Shown one piece after another: positions 55,275 to 63,931 of a stretch of DNA of 64,000 nucleotides. This DNA comes from Legionella feeleii (GTDB lineage: Bacteria; Pseudomonadota; Gammaproteobacteria; Legionellales; Legionellaceae): assembly GCF_001467625.1 (NCBI RefSeq), contig NZ_LNYB01000012.1:30623-94622 (forward strand), written 5' to 3'. The notes below the pieces were generated by a model. The model saw only the letters and a program-made list of their open reading frames with translations, ran no database searches and was not told the origin of the DNA. Positions within the stretch are counted from its first letter, which is position 1; each line of letters begins with the position of its first letter. Both the position numbers and the translations under genes were made by a program.

Positions 55275-57614
55275 ATGACTCAAGAGATGTTGGCTTCAGC
55301 GACGATTATTGCACAAGAACTGAAAGTAAAAGTTTCTCAGGTAGAAACAGCGATTCGTTTGTTAGACGAAGGCGCGACAGTTCCCTTCATCGCTCGTTAC
55401 CGTAAAGAGGCAACGGATGGGCTTGATGATACCCAACTACGGCAACTGGCTGAGCGTTTGTATTATATCCGTGAACTAGATGAGCGTCGTACAGTCATTT
55501 TGCAATCTATTCGTGAGCAAGAAAAATTAACTCCAGAGCTAGAAAAAGCAATTTTAGCGGCTGATAGTAAGACCCGCCTGGAAGATTTGTATTTACCTTA
55601 TAGGCCTAAACGTCGCACAAAAGCACAGATTGCCAAGGAAGCTGGACTCGAGCCGCTTGCTTTAAGTTTATGGCAGAATCCTAATCTCGAGCCAGAGTCA
55701 GAAGCGGGGCAATATCTGAATACTGAGTTCGGTGTTGACGATAGTAAGATTGCCCTGGAAGGTGCGCGCCAGATTCTTATGGAGAAATTTGCTGAAGACG
55801 CAGAGCTAATTAATGAATTACGTGAATATTTGTGGCAGCATGCTGTATTAAAATCGGAAGGCAGCGGTGATAAGAAAACTGCTGGCAATAAATTTGCTGA
55901 TTATTTTGATTATGCAGAACCAATTAAAAAGATTCCATCACACCGTGCTTTGGCCTTATTTCGTGGGCGGCGAGAAAGCGTTCTGCAGTTAACATTGGTA
56001 TTGCCACAGGATGTGGATTATGTTGAAAAGCGTGTTGCATCCTATTTCAATATTGCCAATGAAAAACGAGCAGCTGATGAATGGTTACTAGATACAGTAC
56101 GTTTGACTTGGAAAGTAAAACTATTCACCAAGTTAGAGTTAGAATTACTGACCCGGTTGCGCGAAATAGCGGATGAAGAGGCGATTCATGTTTTTGCCCG
56201 TAATCTGCGCGATTTACTACTCGCTGCTCCTGCTGGTCCACAAATTACAATAGGACTTGATCCAGGTATTCGTACTGGTGTCAAAGTCGTCGTGGTTGAC
56301 ATTACTGGTAAGTTACTTGATTACACTACTATTTTTCCTTTTGCACCGCAGAATGAGTGGCATCAATCTATAGCTGAATTGGCCAAATTGGCAGCGAAAT
56401 ATCAAGTCAATTTATTGAGTATAGGGAATGGTACTGGGTCGCGTGACACAGAACGCTTGGTCGCCGATATGATGAAAATGTATCCGGATTTGAAGCTGAC
56501 TAAAATTATGGTTAGTGAAGCGGGAGCCTCTGTTTATTCAGCTTCGGAATTAGCTGCAAAAGAATTTCCAGATCTGGATGTGAGTTTACGAGGGGCGGTT
56601 TCTATCGCCCGGCGCTTGCAAGACCCCCTTGCTGAATTAGTGAAAATTGAACCGAAGGCGATTGGTGTCGGGCAATATCAGCATGATGTGAATCAGACTC
56701 GTTTGGCACGCAGTCTTGATGGGGTAGTGGAAGATTGTGTAAATGCTGTTGGAGTTGATGTCAATACGGCCTCTGTCGCATTATTAACTCGTGTGTCAGG
56801 CCTGAATGAAACCTTGGCAAAAAATTTAGTGCAATATCGGGATGAAAACGGTGCTTTTGTAAATCGGGAACAATTAAAAAACGTAGCTCGCATGGGCGAG
56901 AAAACTTTCCAGCAAGCAGCCGGGTTTTTACGTATCATGAACGGTGATAATCCTCTTGACGCCTCCTGTGTACACCCTGAAGCTTATCCTTTGGTTGAAA
57001 GGATCCTTGCCGAGCAAAAAGTGAATATCCGCCAAACGATTGGTAATCGTGATTTGTTACGAACTATTAATGCAGAACACTATATCGATGAAAATTATGG
57101 TCTCCCAACTATCCGGGATATTTTGCGTGAATTGGAAAAGCCGGGACGTGACCCAAGACCTGAATTTAAAACGGCCAGTTTCAAGGAAGGCGTGGAAGAT
57201 ATCAGCCACCTAAAAGAGGGCATGATTTTGGAAGGTGTTGTCTCTAATGTGACTAATTTTGGCGCTTTTGTTGATATTGGTGTTCATCAGGATGGTTTGG
57301 TACATATTTCTGCGATGACACATCGCTTTATCAGTGATCCCCACGCTGTAGTGAAGGCAGGTGATATTGTGACTGTTAAAGTAGTAGAAATAGACAAAGA
57401 GCGGCGGCGTATAGGATTAAGTATGAAGTTAGAGGAAGAGAAAGCGCCTCATGTACAAAAAAAGGCAGAGAAGCCCCCGTTGAAAAAGCCACAATCAGCT
57501 CGAAAACAGGAAGTGAAGAAAAAACCTGAGCAAGAAAGGAAGCAAGAAGCCAAGAAAACAATATTTAATACGGCAATGGCTGATGCGTTGGCTAAATTAA
57601 AGCGTGGTTCTTAA
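55275..57614 (+). CDS. tex: Tex, S1-domain RNA-binding protein
   Basis: The 779-aa protein matches Tex, which binds nucleic acid and affects transcription. It has the N-terminal helical region ([19 protein letters not shown]), the YqgF-like core ([18 protein letters not shown] near residue 330), helix-hairpin-helix motifs ([17 protein letters not shown]), and an S1 domain at about residues 650-720 ([20 protein letters not shown]). A Lys-rich tail follows. The start is at ATG 55275 behind GGGGATG. yciA begins 1 bp after the stop. Confidence 0.96.
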   Translation: MTQEMLASATIIAQELKVKVSQVETAIRLLDEGATVPFIARYRKEATDGLDDTQLRQLAERLYYIRELDERRTVILQSIREQEKLTPELEKAILAADSKTRLEDLYLPYRPKRRTKAQIAKEAGLEPLALSLWQNPNLEPESEAGQYLNTEFGVDDSKIALEGARQILMEKFAEDAELINELREYLWQHAVLKSEGSGDKKTAGNKFADYFDYAEPIKKIPSHRALALFRGRRESVLQLTLVLPQDVDYVEKRVASYFNIANEKRAADEWLLDTVRLTWKVKLFTKLELELLTRLREIADEEAIHVFARNLRDLLLAAPAGPQITIGLDPGIRTGVKVVVVDITGKLLDYTTIFPFAPQNEWHQSIAELAKLAAKYQVNLLSIGNGTGSRDTERLVADMMKMYPDLKLTKIMVSEAGASVYSASELAAKEFPDLDVSLRGAVSIARRLQDPLAELVKIEPKAIGVGQYQHDVNQTRLARSLDGVVEDCVNAVGVDVNTASVALLTRVSGLNETLAKNLVQYRDENGAFVNREQLKNVARMGEKTFQQAAGFLRIMNGDNPLDASCVHPEAYPLVERILAEQKVNIRQTIGNRDLLRTINAEHYIDENYGLPTIRDILRELEKPGRDPRPEFKTASFKEGVEDISHLKEGMILEGVVSNVTNFGAFVDIGVHQDGLVHISAMTHRFISDPHAVVKAGDIVTVKVVEIDKERRRIGLSMKLEEEKAPHVQKKAEKPPLKKPQSARKQEVKKKPEQERKQEAKKTIFNTAMADALAKLKRGS

Positions 57615-57615
57615 T

Positions 57616-58002
57616 ATGACGACCCCTCGCGGCGAGATAACTATCCAAACACTGGCAATGCCGGCTGATACGAATGCGAATGGTGATATTTTTGGTGGGT
57701 GGTTAGTATCACAAATGGATTTGGCCGCCGGTGTTCTGGCAAAAAAAATATCACGAGGCCGTGCGGCCACAGTTGCTATTCACAGCATGACTTTTCTGAA
57801 ACCTGTTCATGTTGGGGATGTTGTGAGTTGTCATGTTGAATTAATTAAGCAAGGTACGACTTCTTTGACCATTGCTGTTGAAGTATGGGCCGAACCCGCT
57901 TGGGGTTCAGGAAAATACCGCGTGACGGAAGGAACGTTCGTTTTTGTAGCCATCGATGATGAGGGAAAGCCAAGACAGGTGCTCAGCAAAAATGGCCGTT
58001 GA
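57616..58002 (+). CDS. yciA: YciA-type acyl-CoA thioesterase
   Basis: The 128-aa hotdog-fold protein has the family segment TNANGDIFGGWLVSQMDLAAG at residues 18-38 (in two parts: TNANGDIFGG and WLVSQMDLAAG), with catalytic Asp in GDIFGG. YciA hydrolyses a wide range of acyl-CoAs. ATG 57616 gives the standard start MTTPRGE; the longer frame from 57604 begins inside tex. It overlaps the next gene by 11 bp. Confidence 0.92.
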   Translation: MTTPRGEITIQTLAMPADTNANGDIFGGWLVSQMDLAAGVLAKKISRGRAATVAIHSMTFLKPVHVGDVVSCHVELIKQGTTSLTIAVEVWAEPAWGSGKYRVTEGTFVFVAIDDEGKPRQVLSKNGR

Positions 58003-59629
58003 TCATGATGATTTGAAACAATGGATTGCAGCCATAGCCACTGTAATCGCGGAAAACACTGATCCGGAACCGCGCCTTTACACGCCTTTCTTGCACGAGC
58101 CAGAATTAGCTTTGCCCTTGATCGACCTTATTGATGATTTGGAAGAAGAGAATGTGGATGAAGAACGCTCTTACTATTCTGCCTGTGTTTTTGCTTTAGA
58201 TATCTGTGTTGCACAATTGCAATCTGCTCAGGAAAACGAAAATAAACTAGCTGGGAAGTCACTTAATCAATTGATGCTTAAAATTGCGGATGCAATTAAT
58301 AGTAATAAACATAGCCTAAGCTTTTGGTTACCTATTTTAAATGCCTTTTATGATGTTCATGTTGAACTATTGCCCGAATTAAAAAACGCTTATCTGGAAT
58401 TAGCGGGACAAGAAGATGAATGGTCACCCGATGAAGAAATTGATCATTTGAATGCTATTCGTGACATGATTGAAGAACTATCTGATTTATCTGTCTTTGA
58501 TATAGCGGAAAACTTTTTTGCCCAGAGTTATGCTATGCCTGCGGATTTTTTTGCAGATTTAATTCTTGACCTCTATAGCATAGAAGAGGGTCAGGATATT
58601 GCACTATTGACTTTACTTCATCCCAAGCAAGAGGTCCGCAATATCGTTGTGGCAACCTTTGAGCATTTAATAGATAAAATTACCTTAAGCTCAGTTTCAC
58701 TTTCCCGGTTACAAGCTATTAAAAATTGGTATCCAGTCAGTTACCATGAGCAATTTAATCGTTGGCTGAAAATACAGCGCAAAAAAGGCGTTGTATTTCA
58801 CTATGAAGAGTCACCCACACTGGTGCGGATAAAAGCCAGTGAAGTGGATGGTAGTGGTGCCCAGGGGCTTTTTATTCATGTAAAAAAGAATCGCAAACAT
58901 CGCTTATGCGGTTTGCTTTTTAAACAAGAGCTTGGTATTAAAGACGCTTGGATTACGCCAGAAATACCTGCTGAAAATGTAGCTAAATATTATGATGAAG
59001 CCTTCGATGACAGTGTGACTTTGCGAACTGTAGACAGTGCTTATTTATTGATGATGACGGGGCATTTTTTGGCTTTAACAATGCAACAGGGCGGTATGCC
59101 TGATTTGCACTTGCTAGAAATGCAGGAATTACTGGGTTTGCACTTTCTGCCTAATCCGATTGATATTGCTCTCTTTATTGAGCAATTAAGTGTACAAATA
59201 ACACCATTCACACCCGAAGCAATGCAATCATCGTTTATCCGTTCCAAATCATGGCCGTATAGTAAACGCTTTACGGAGTCTTGGTATATTGAGAATGCTC
59301 ATATCGATAAATTAGTTAATCGCTGCTGCAGTTTTGTTGAAGGGGTGAAAGTTTGTGCTATGGATGAAGCGATTGCGACTGTCTTCGCGAAGGAGCTAGA
59401 GGCACACCGTGATAAGTGGTTATTTCATTTCTTGTGGGTCGCTTTGTGGTCAAAAGCAAAAAGCCGCAAAAATGAAAAGATATGGCAGGATAGCTTTTTT
59501 ATTGCTTATGCCATTCATACTGGAAGGCTGTTAGATACCATTCCAATTATGCATGAGATTTGTCGCCAGACGGTTATCAATAGCATTGAAACGATGAATG
59601 AGCGTCGTACCTATTTAAACAAAGAATAA
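57992..59629 (+). CDS. Unknown 545-aa protein
   Basis: I do not recognise this protein. It is acidic and helix-rich in the first 200 residues (for example LIDLIDDLEEENVDEERSYY). A basic segment near residue 255 (WLKIQRKKGVVFHYEES) is followed by mixed alpha/beta sequence. No membrane segment, signal or nucleotide-binding motif is seen. ATG 57992 (AGGTG about 11 nt upstream) avoids a 12-residue extension. It overlaps yciA and so probably belongs to the tex-yciA operon, making it more likely a housekeeping accessory protein than an effector. Confidence 0.75.
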   Translation: MAVDHDDLKQWIAAIATVIAENTDPEPRLYTPFLHEPELALPLIDLIDDLEEENVDEERSYYSACVFALDICVAQLQSAQENENKLAGKSLNQLMLKIADAINSNKHSLSFWLPILNAFYDVHVELLPELKNAYLELAGQEDEWSPDEEIDHLNAIRDMIEELSDLSVFDIAENFFAQSYAMPADFFADLILDLYSIEEGQDIALLTLLHPKQEVRNIVVATFEHLIDKITLSSVSLSRLQAIKNWYPVSYHEQFNRWLKIQRKKGVVFHYEESPTLVRIKASEVDGSGAQGLFIHVKKNRKHRLCGLLFKQELGIKDAWITPEIPAENVAKYYDEAFDDSVTLRTVDSAYLLMMTGHFLALTMQQGGMPDLHLLEMQELLGLHFLPNPIDIALFIEQLSVQITPFTPEAMQSSFIRSKSWPYSKRFTESWYIENAHIDKLVNRCCSFVEGVKVCAMDEAIATVFAKELEAHRDKWLFHFLWVALWSKAKSRKNEKIWQDSFFIAYAIHTGRLLDTIPIMHEICRQTVINSIETMNERRTYLNKE

Positions 59630-59654
59630 GCAGCTTTCATTTCGTTTAATGTGT

Positions 59655-59663
59655 TGTGGATAA
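59655..59663 (-). promoter_or_regulatory. Consensus DnaA-box sequence
   Basis: TGTGGATAA on the plus strand is the complement of TTATCCACA, the strict DnaA-box consensus. A single site can occur by chance, but a one-mismatch variant (TGTGGGTAA, 59775-59783) lies 112 bp away in the same gap. Confidence 0.4.
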
Positions 59664-59762
59664 CTTTGTTCATAAAGATAAAATGCGTCGAAAAAAAGAG
59701 CAAAAAAATAATTAACACATTGATTTTTAGTCATATTTCATTGAGATGTGATTTATGCTTTA

Positions 59763-59805
59763 ATTCACACAATCTGTGGGTAAGTTTGTGGGTTGTTGTG
59801 TGAAT
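59763..59805. promoter_or_regulatory. Inverted-repeat element enclosing two TGTGGGT sites
   Basis: ATTCACACAA (59763-59772) is exactly complementary to TTGTGTGAAT (59796-59805). The 23-bp interior contains TGTGGGT twice, at 59775 and 59787, 12 bp apart. The symmetry suggests a protein-binding operator or a DnaA-like site rather than a terminator, since no U-tract follows and it stands before, not after, the PAP2 gene. Confidence 0.5.
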
Positions 59806-59970
59806 ACCTGAAAAAACCTAAAGTTAGATTACTGTACTGATTTGTATCAACAGTGCCATGGCCGATCTATCCAAGACATAATGAAGATTGCTTTATTAGT
59901 CATTTTCTTATATGATGATTGCCTAAAATATACGCATTTTTTGCGCTTTCACGGTTTAAAAGTAACCATC

Positions 59971-60762
59971 ATGCTTGATACGCTTGCCCGTACACTACTC
60001 GCTTTCAGTAATGGCTCAGTAGTTATTCCTCTAATTATTCTTGGTTTTATTTGGCTGGATCGTAATGTTTTTTATCATGCAGCCTGCCTGGTTCTACTAG
60101 GTATTGTGGTCAATGTTGCATTGAAGGTAACTTTCCAAATTCCTCTTCCCCCTGCTTTGGGTAAAGACTGGTTTGCTTTTCCAAGCGGCCATATGCAATT
60201 ATCGACAGTCTTGTACGTTTGGTTAGCATACAATGTCGCGAAACCTGTATTCCGATTAGCGACGGTTGCTTTATTAGTTGGCATTGGTGCAAGCCTTATC
60301 CATTTTGATTACCACAATTTGTTTGATGTGTTAGCTGGAAGCTTTTTTGCTCTCCTTTTAATAGTTGCTTATTATTTGCCATCTAAAAAATGGCCGCAAA
60401 AAATGCCTCTCATTGTTGTTCTTATTGGTTCTCTGCTGGTGTTTTATATTAATTGGCGTTATACGCGTATACCGGTCCATGCATGGATGGCCTATTACGC
60501 TTTATCCGGATTTATTATTTCTGATAAGTTGTGTGGAAGAAATACGGCTCTTTTATTATCCCATAAAGTATTAGCAACTTTCCTGTGTGTTTTGGCGCTT
60601 GTTACTGTTCATCTGGTTTTTCACCATCTGTTACCTAACAATCCCCCAGCGCATATTTATCAATTGGAATGGCTGGTTATTGGTTTGACAGTTCCGGCGA
60701 TGGTCTATATGGGCAGGTCGATTGAGAAACAATGGTCTTCCAGGTGGAAGATAGCTACCTAA
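59971..60762 (+). CDS. PAP2-family membrane phosphatase-like protein, Arg residues replaced
   Basis: From ATG 59971 the protein has 263 aa and about seven hydrophobic helices. PAP2 motif 2 is intact (PSGH, residues 71-74). Motif 1 (K-x6-RP) reads K52...L59-P60, and motif 3 (SR-x5-H-x3-D) reads S108-L109...H115...D119. Thus both phosphate-binding arginines are leucine while Lys, His and Asp remain. Relatives dephosphorylate lipids such as undecaprenyl pyrophosphate; activity here is uncertain. The start is uncertain (TTG 59842, ATG 59881 are also possible, none with a clear SD). Confidence 0.78.
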   Translation: MLDTLARTLLAFSNGSVVIPLIILGFIWLDRNVFYHAACLVLLGIVVNVALKVTFQIPLPPALGKDWFAFPSGHMQLSTVLYVWLAYNVAKPVFRLATVALLVGIGASLIHFDYHNLFDVLAGSFFALLLIVAYYLPSKKWPQKMPLIVVLIGSLLVFYINWRYTRIPVHAWMAYYALSGFIISDKLCGRNTALLLSHKVLATFLCVLALVTVHLVFHHLLPNNPPAHIYQLEWLVIGLTVPAMVYMGRSIEKQWSSRWKIAT

Positions 60763-60892
60763 ACAGGTGGACGCAATATCAGCATCATAAAAGGTAAGTG
60801 TTCACAGGCAAGGCTCGCAGTGACAAAACTTACCTACTCCGTGAGCGCTTACATAACATAACAATCAGAAAGGCTCGATTAACGGCTGATTT

Positions 60893-60919
60893 AAAAAAAG
60901 GCGCATAAATGCGCCTTTT
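60893..60919. terminator. Bidirectional Rho-independent terminator
   Basis: GGCGCA-TAAA-TGCGCC (60900-60915) is flanked by A7 on the left and TTTTA on the right. It lies at the junction of the convergent PAP2 and 71-aa genes and can serve both. Confidence 0.85.
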
Positions 60920-60921
60920 AT

Positions 60922-61137
60922 TTAAGCGTTTTGCGCAGCTTTTTTTAAGGCTTTTTGATACTGTTTCCAGTCTTTATCTTTTGCAAAGATAAAGTGTGCA
61001 GCTTCTTCAATAAAGAAACCCACATCATCAATATTTGCCCATTGGCAATATTGCTGAATAGTTATAAAGGTTTCATTGTTGATCTCTGCCTTAATTTTTT
61101 CTTTTTTTATGTTGCGATTACCATTAATAATTGCCAT
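60922..61137 (-). CDS. Small unknown protein (71 aa)
   Basis: ATG 61137 has AAGGAAAT with good spacing. The product is charged: a basic N-terminus (NGNRNIKKEKIKAEI), then a helical body (FITIQQYCQWANIDDVGFFI) and a Lys-rich end. No family is recognised, though the length and N-terminal basic strand could suit a small DNA-binding protein. It is the last of three leftward genes ending at the 60893 terminator. Confidence 0.65.
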   Translation of the reverse strand: MAIINGNRNIKKEKIKAEINNETFITIQQYCQWANIDDVGFFIEEAAHFIFAKDKDWKQYQKALKKAAQNA

Positions 61138-61167
61138 TGTTAATTTCCTTTTTAGTCAATCAAGACG

Positions 61168-61181
61168 CATCATAACATAAG
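61168..61181. repeat. 14-bp direct repeat, left copy
   Basis: CATCATAACATAAG, identical to 63367-63380. Read on the minus strand it contains TTATGATG, a plausible -10 region, about 31 nt before the ATG of the 71-aa gene. Confidence 0.7.
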
Positions 61182-61188
61182 AAAAATA

Positions 61189-62283
61189 CTAGATGGTAGG
61201 AGACACAGCCGCTGTAGGCTCTGGTGCCTTGCTACCAGGTACAACTTGTAACACTCTTCCCGATATTTTCGTTGTCAGGGCGAGTTTGGCTCGTGCGTGG
61301 ACTGCTTGAGTGTTTTGCAGCAACCGGCTTATTTCTGCGTCCTCTGTCTCATCAGTGTCACACAGTTCATTCAGCAATTCTGTTGCCTCAGCAGTCCCCG
61401 AGAAGGCGGTATTAATTTTTGATTGCATGGATTCACATTGGTTTGATTGTGTTTGAGCAATTTGTGCTTGCTCTTTAAGGGTTGCTGTTAGCTGTACCAA
61501 ATCAGTCTCACAACGGCTTAAATCAGCTCTAACAGCAGTTAATGTCGTGCTACTATCTGGTTTACTAATAAGTTCTCCAGTGACACTGCGAATCGTTGCC
61601 GTACAATGAAGAACATCGTTACCCAATTCATCGAGTTTGAGACTAAATTGCTCTCCAGAACTCTGTACAAGTGCTTGGCTTGCATCAAGTACTTCTTTTA
61701 CTCCAGCTAACCCTGTGATTGCTTGTTGTAAAGATAGAATTTGTTTATTTAATGCTTCTAATTTTTTATCCAAATCAGCTGCATAAGAAGCCAGGGCTTC
61801 ATTTTTTTGGAAAATTGCATCAAATACTTCGACGAGTCGGGTTTCTACTGCATTGAAGGATTCAATAGACTCGGCTAAATTTTTTTCCATTTTAACAATA
61901 TTTTCGCAGATATCCTTTTCGCGTTTGTAATCCCTCGCGTTATGGTTATTAAATAGAAAAACCAAACCTATATAACTACTTATGATAGCTAGTAAGGCTA
62001 TGGTATTAAATAAGAGGCTGGCTACTAATGCGATTCCAATTACTTCGGCAGTTAAAATTATTTTTTGCCATATAGTCTTTTGGCCATACCATTGGGCAGC
62101 TGTATCAATGAGACTTTGCCTCAGGTAATAGCGCTTTCTAAGCAAATCCAAATCAGATTTGAATAGCTCAAATCGCTTTTGATGTTCATTTAATCGAGCA
62201 AGTTTTTCATGGGCAACAATTTTTAATGAATTAAGAGAGGCATCGGATGCTAATGGTGTATTGGTTTGATTTGATCTAGACAT
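61189..62283 (-). CDS. Unknown coiled-coil membrane protein (364 aa)
   Basis: ATG 62283 has AAGGAAA 8 nt upstream. Residues 1-70 are helical and charged. Two adjacent hydrophobic segments (IILTAEVIGIALVASLLFN and ALLAIISSYIGLVFLF) near residues 75-115 form a membrane hairpin. The remaining 230 residues are predicted coiled coil (many Leu/Glu/Lys heptads), with a short Pro/Ala tail. It resembles Legionella membrane-plus-coiled-coil proteins, but no named family fits. It is 37 bp downstream of the next coiled-coil gene. Confidence 0.7.
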   Translation of the reverse strand: MSRSNQTNTPLASDASLNSLKIVAHEKLARLNEHQKRFELFKSDLDLLRKRYYLRQSLIDTAAQWYGQKTIWQKIILTAEVIGIALVASLLFNTIALLAIISSYIGLVFLFNNHNARDYKREKDICENIVKMEKNLAESIESFNAVETRLVEVFDAIFQKNEALASYAADLDKKLEALNKQILSLQQAITGLAGVKEVLDASQALVQSSGEQFSLKLDELGNDVLHCTATIRSVTGELISKPDSSTTLTAVRADLSRCETDLVQLTATLKEQAQIAQTQSNQCESMQSKINTAFSGTAEATELLNELCDTDETEDAEISRLLQNTQAVHARAKLALTTKISGRVLQVVPGSKAPEPTAAVSPTI

Positions 62284-62320
62284 AATTGTAATTTCCTTAT
62301 ATTAATAGATTGATTAATAA

Positions 62321-63160
62321 TTAAGCAAAAAATCCCGGATTAGTTCCTGAGACGGCTCTTACAGGGATCTGTCTTTGGGCTCCTTCTATTTGGCTAGTAA
62401 GCTCGATAACTAATTTTTCAGAGGCTTGCAATTCTGTTAATAAAGCCTTTCTGGTTTTTACTAAATCCTGAATTTTTAGAGACGCTCGAGTCAGACTTTC
62501 TTTACTTGCAGAATGTTGTTCAGCCATCTTTTCCACATCTTTTTCCAAAGAGGCTATTTTTTTACTTTTTTCAGCATTTTCATTCCGTACCATATCGAGA
62601 CTTTCTGCAAGTTGCGTGATGCTTTTTTTTGCCGTTTCCAATTGCTCCTGGGCCATTGCAATCTCATTTTCTCTTTCAAGTAAGGTTGCTTTTGCAAGTT
62701 CAAGAGCTTGTGAGGCTTTTTCCAGTAAGATTATCTTGGCTTTTAATTCCTCCATGACACCTTGCATTTTTTGGTTATTTGCTTCATTGGTTGAGAGCAA
62801 ACTGGTATTGGTTGCCATTAATTTGTCCTTTTCACTACCAATGACAGCTACATCGCTGTCTAAGCGCTGTAGATTTAAAGCAATTTTTTGGGTATGTACA
62901 CTAGTCTCAGTTTCCAGGCGCAGGGTTTGTTGAACGGCAGAATCCACAATATGATCAAGATGTTCCATTCTGCGTTCATTTCTTTCCCGGCCAGTATCCT
63001 CGATTTGTTGTAATGCGGCTTCCTCTGCTTGATTTCTTGCGTCATTCATTTTTTGAACAAACACAGTGGCTCCTACACCCGCAGAAGCTGCTGCAAATGT
63101 TGTGAAATAAAGAACGACTTTAGAAATGACAATAGTACTTGCTGTGATAGTTAATATCAT
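62321..63160 (-). CDS. Unknown coiled-coil protein with N-terminal anchor (279 aa)
   Basis: ATG 63160 is preceded by AAGGA. An N-terminal hydrophobic helix (TIVISKVVLYFTTFAAASAG) anchors a long coiled coil (about residues 35-265) rich in Glu, Lys, Leu and Gln, for example ELAKATLLERENEIAMAQEQ. The C-terminus is short and uncharged (SGTNPGFFA). Probably co-transcribed with the 364-aa gene. Anchor and long coil suggest a structural or tethering role, an inference. Confidence 0.7.
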   Translation of the reverse strand: MILTITASTIVISKVVLYFTTFAAASAGVGATVFVQKMNDARNQAEEAALQQIEDTGRERNERRMEHLDHIVDSAVQQTLRLETETSVHTQKIALNLQRLDSDVAVIGSEKDKLMATNTSLLSTNEANNQKMQGVMEELKAKIILLEKASQALELAKATLLERENEIAMAQEQLETAKKSITQLAESLDMVRNENAEKSKKIASLEKDVEKMAEQHSASKESLTRASLKIQDLVKTRKALLTELQASEKLVIELTSQIEGAQRQIPVRAVSGTNPGFFA

Positions 63161-63425
63161 AAAATAGTCCTTATTTAAGTGGTTATTGACTTTGAATGGA
63201 TATTCTCGACGGTAGTCAGAGGTTTTCTAAACAGGGCCAGATAGAGCTGTATGAGAAACTGCTGCAGTTACATTAAAAGAATTAACACTGGTGTATATTG
63301 GGCATGGAGCGCTTCCCTGTCTAAAAAGGATGTCACCTTTAATATCCATACATTGGTGAACAAAGTCATCATAACATAAGCAAAAAAGTCAGTCATTAAG
63401 ATCTATGATGGTACAAATAGAGCAC
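63161..63425. other. Intergenic region, no gene seen
   Basis: This 265-bp gap contains the right copy of the 14-bp repeat and otherwise no hairpin, ORF with SD, or recognised site. It should hold the promoter of the coiled-coil gene set. Confidence 0.5.
63367..63380. repeat. 14-bp direct repeat, right copy
   Basis: Identical to 61168-61181. It lies about 207 nt before the ATG of the 279-aa gene. The pair brackets the two coiled-coil genes. Confidence 0.7.
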
Positions 63426-63920
63426 TTAGTTGTTAAAAATATCAAGGTCAACGATAAATTGACTGACTAAATCATTAAAGGCGTCCGGTTGTTCGAGTAT
63501 CACCGCGTGGCCTGCATTAGAGATAAAATGAATTTTCTGTTGCCAAAGATTCTTAAAATCTAGCCCCTTCACATAATGATAATTAATAGCAATATCCTGT
63601 TCGCCGGCAATCACTGCAATTGGTTTTTCCCAAGTTGCTACAATTTTTTTTTGATTTAGGCCAATTTCTTCTGTGATTGATTGAGGATAAAGAAAACGTA
63701 CATCGTTATCGGTGTGTAAGATAGCATCTACTAAAAACTGTTTTTCCTGGCTGTAATCATAACCAGAGACTTGTGCTAACAATTGTGCTTCTTTTAAAGT
63801 TAAGTCTTTCTTGCCAAAACATTGTAAGATTTCAGGAGCAAGGGCTTTAAATCCTTCCGTTAAACCTATACCAGATACTTCGATTGGTGGCGTGCCAGTA
63901 ATAACAAGACCTAGGTTCAA
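63426..63920 (-). pseudogene. Alpha/beta hydrolase remnant, N-terminus lost
   Basis: The frame encodes 164 residues from a non-credible TTG at 63920. It begins in mid-domain (NLGLVITGTPPI, the strand after the nucleophile elbow in this family) and runs to the end, with the acid region in AVIAGEQDIAI and catalytic His in ISNAGHAVILEQPDAF. The HGxxG and GxSxGG parts are missing. Directly upstream lies the end of a transposase frame, so an insertion has removed or separated the first half. It may continue beyond the window. Confidence 0.78.
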
Positions 63921-63931
63921 TCACCATTTAA

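Larger units (their letters stand above)
59630..59970. other. Structured intergenic region upstream of PAP2 gene
   Basis: The gap holds A/T-rich sequence, a consensus DnaA-box-type site (59655-59663), and a 43-bp inverted-repeat element (59763-59805), listed separately. Upstream TTG 59842 and ATG 59881 starts for the PAP2 gene would shorten it. Confidence 0.6.

Noticed and set aside
59630..59970. Chromosomal origin of replication
   Set aside because: Only one consensus DnaA box plus variants, and no dnaA, dnaN, parAB or other origin-associated genes adjoin it. The truncated mnmG is 58 kb away.
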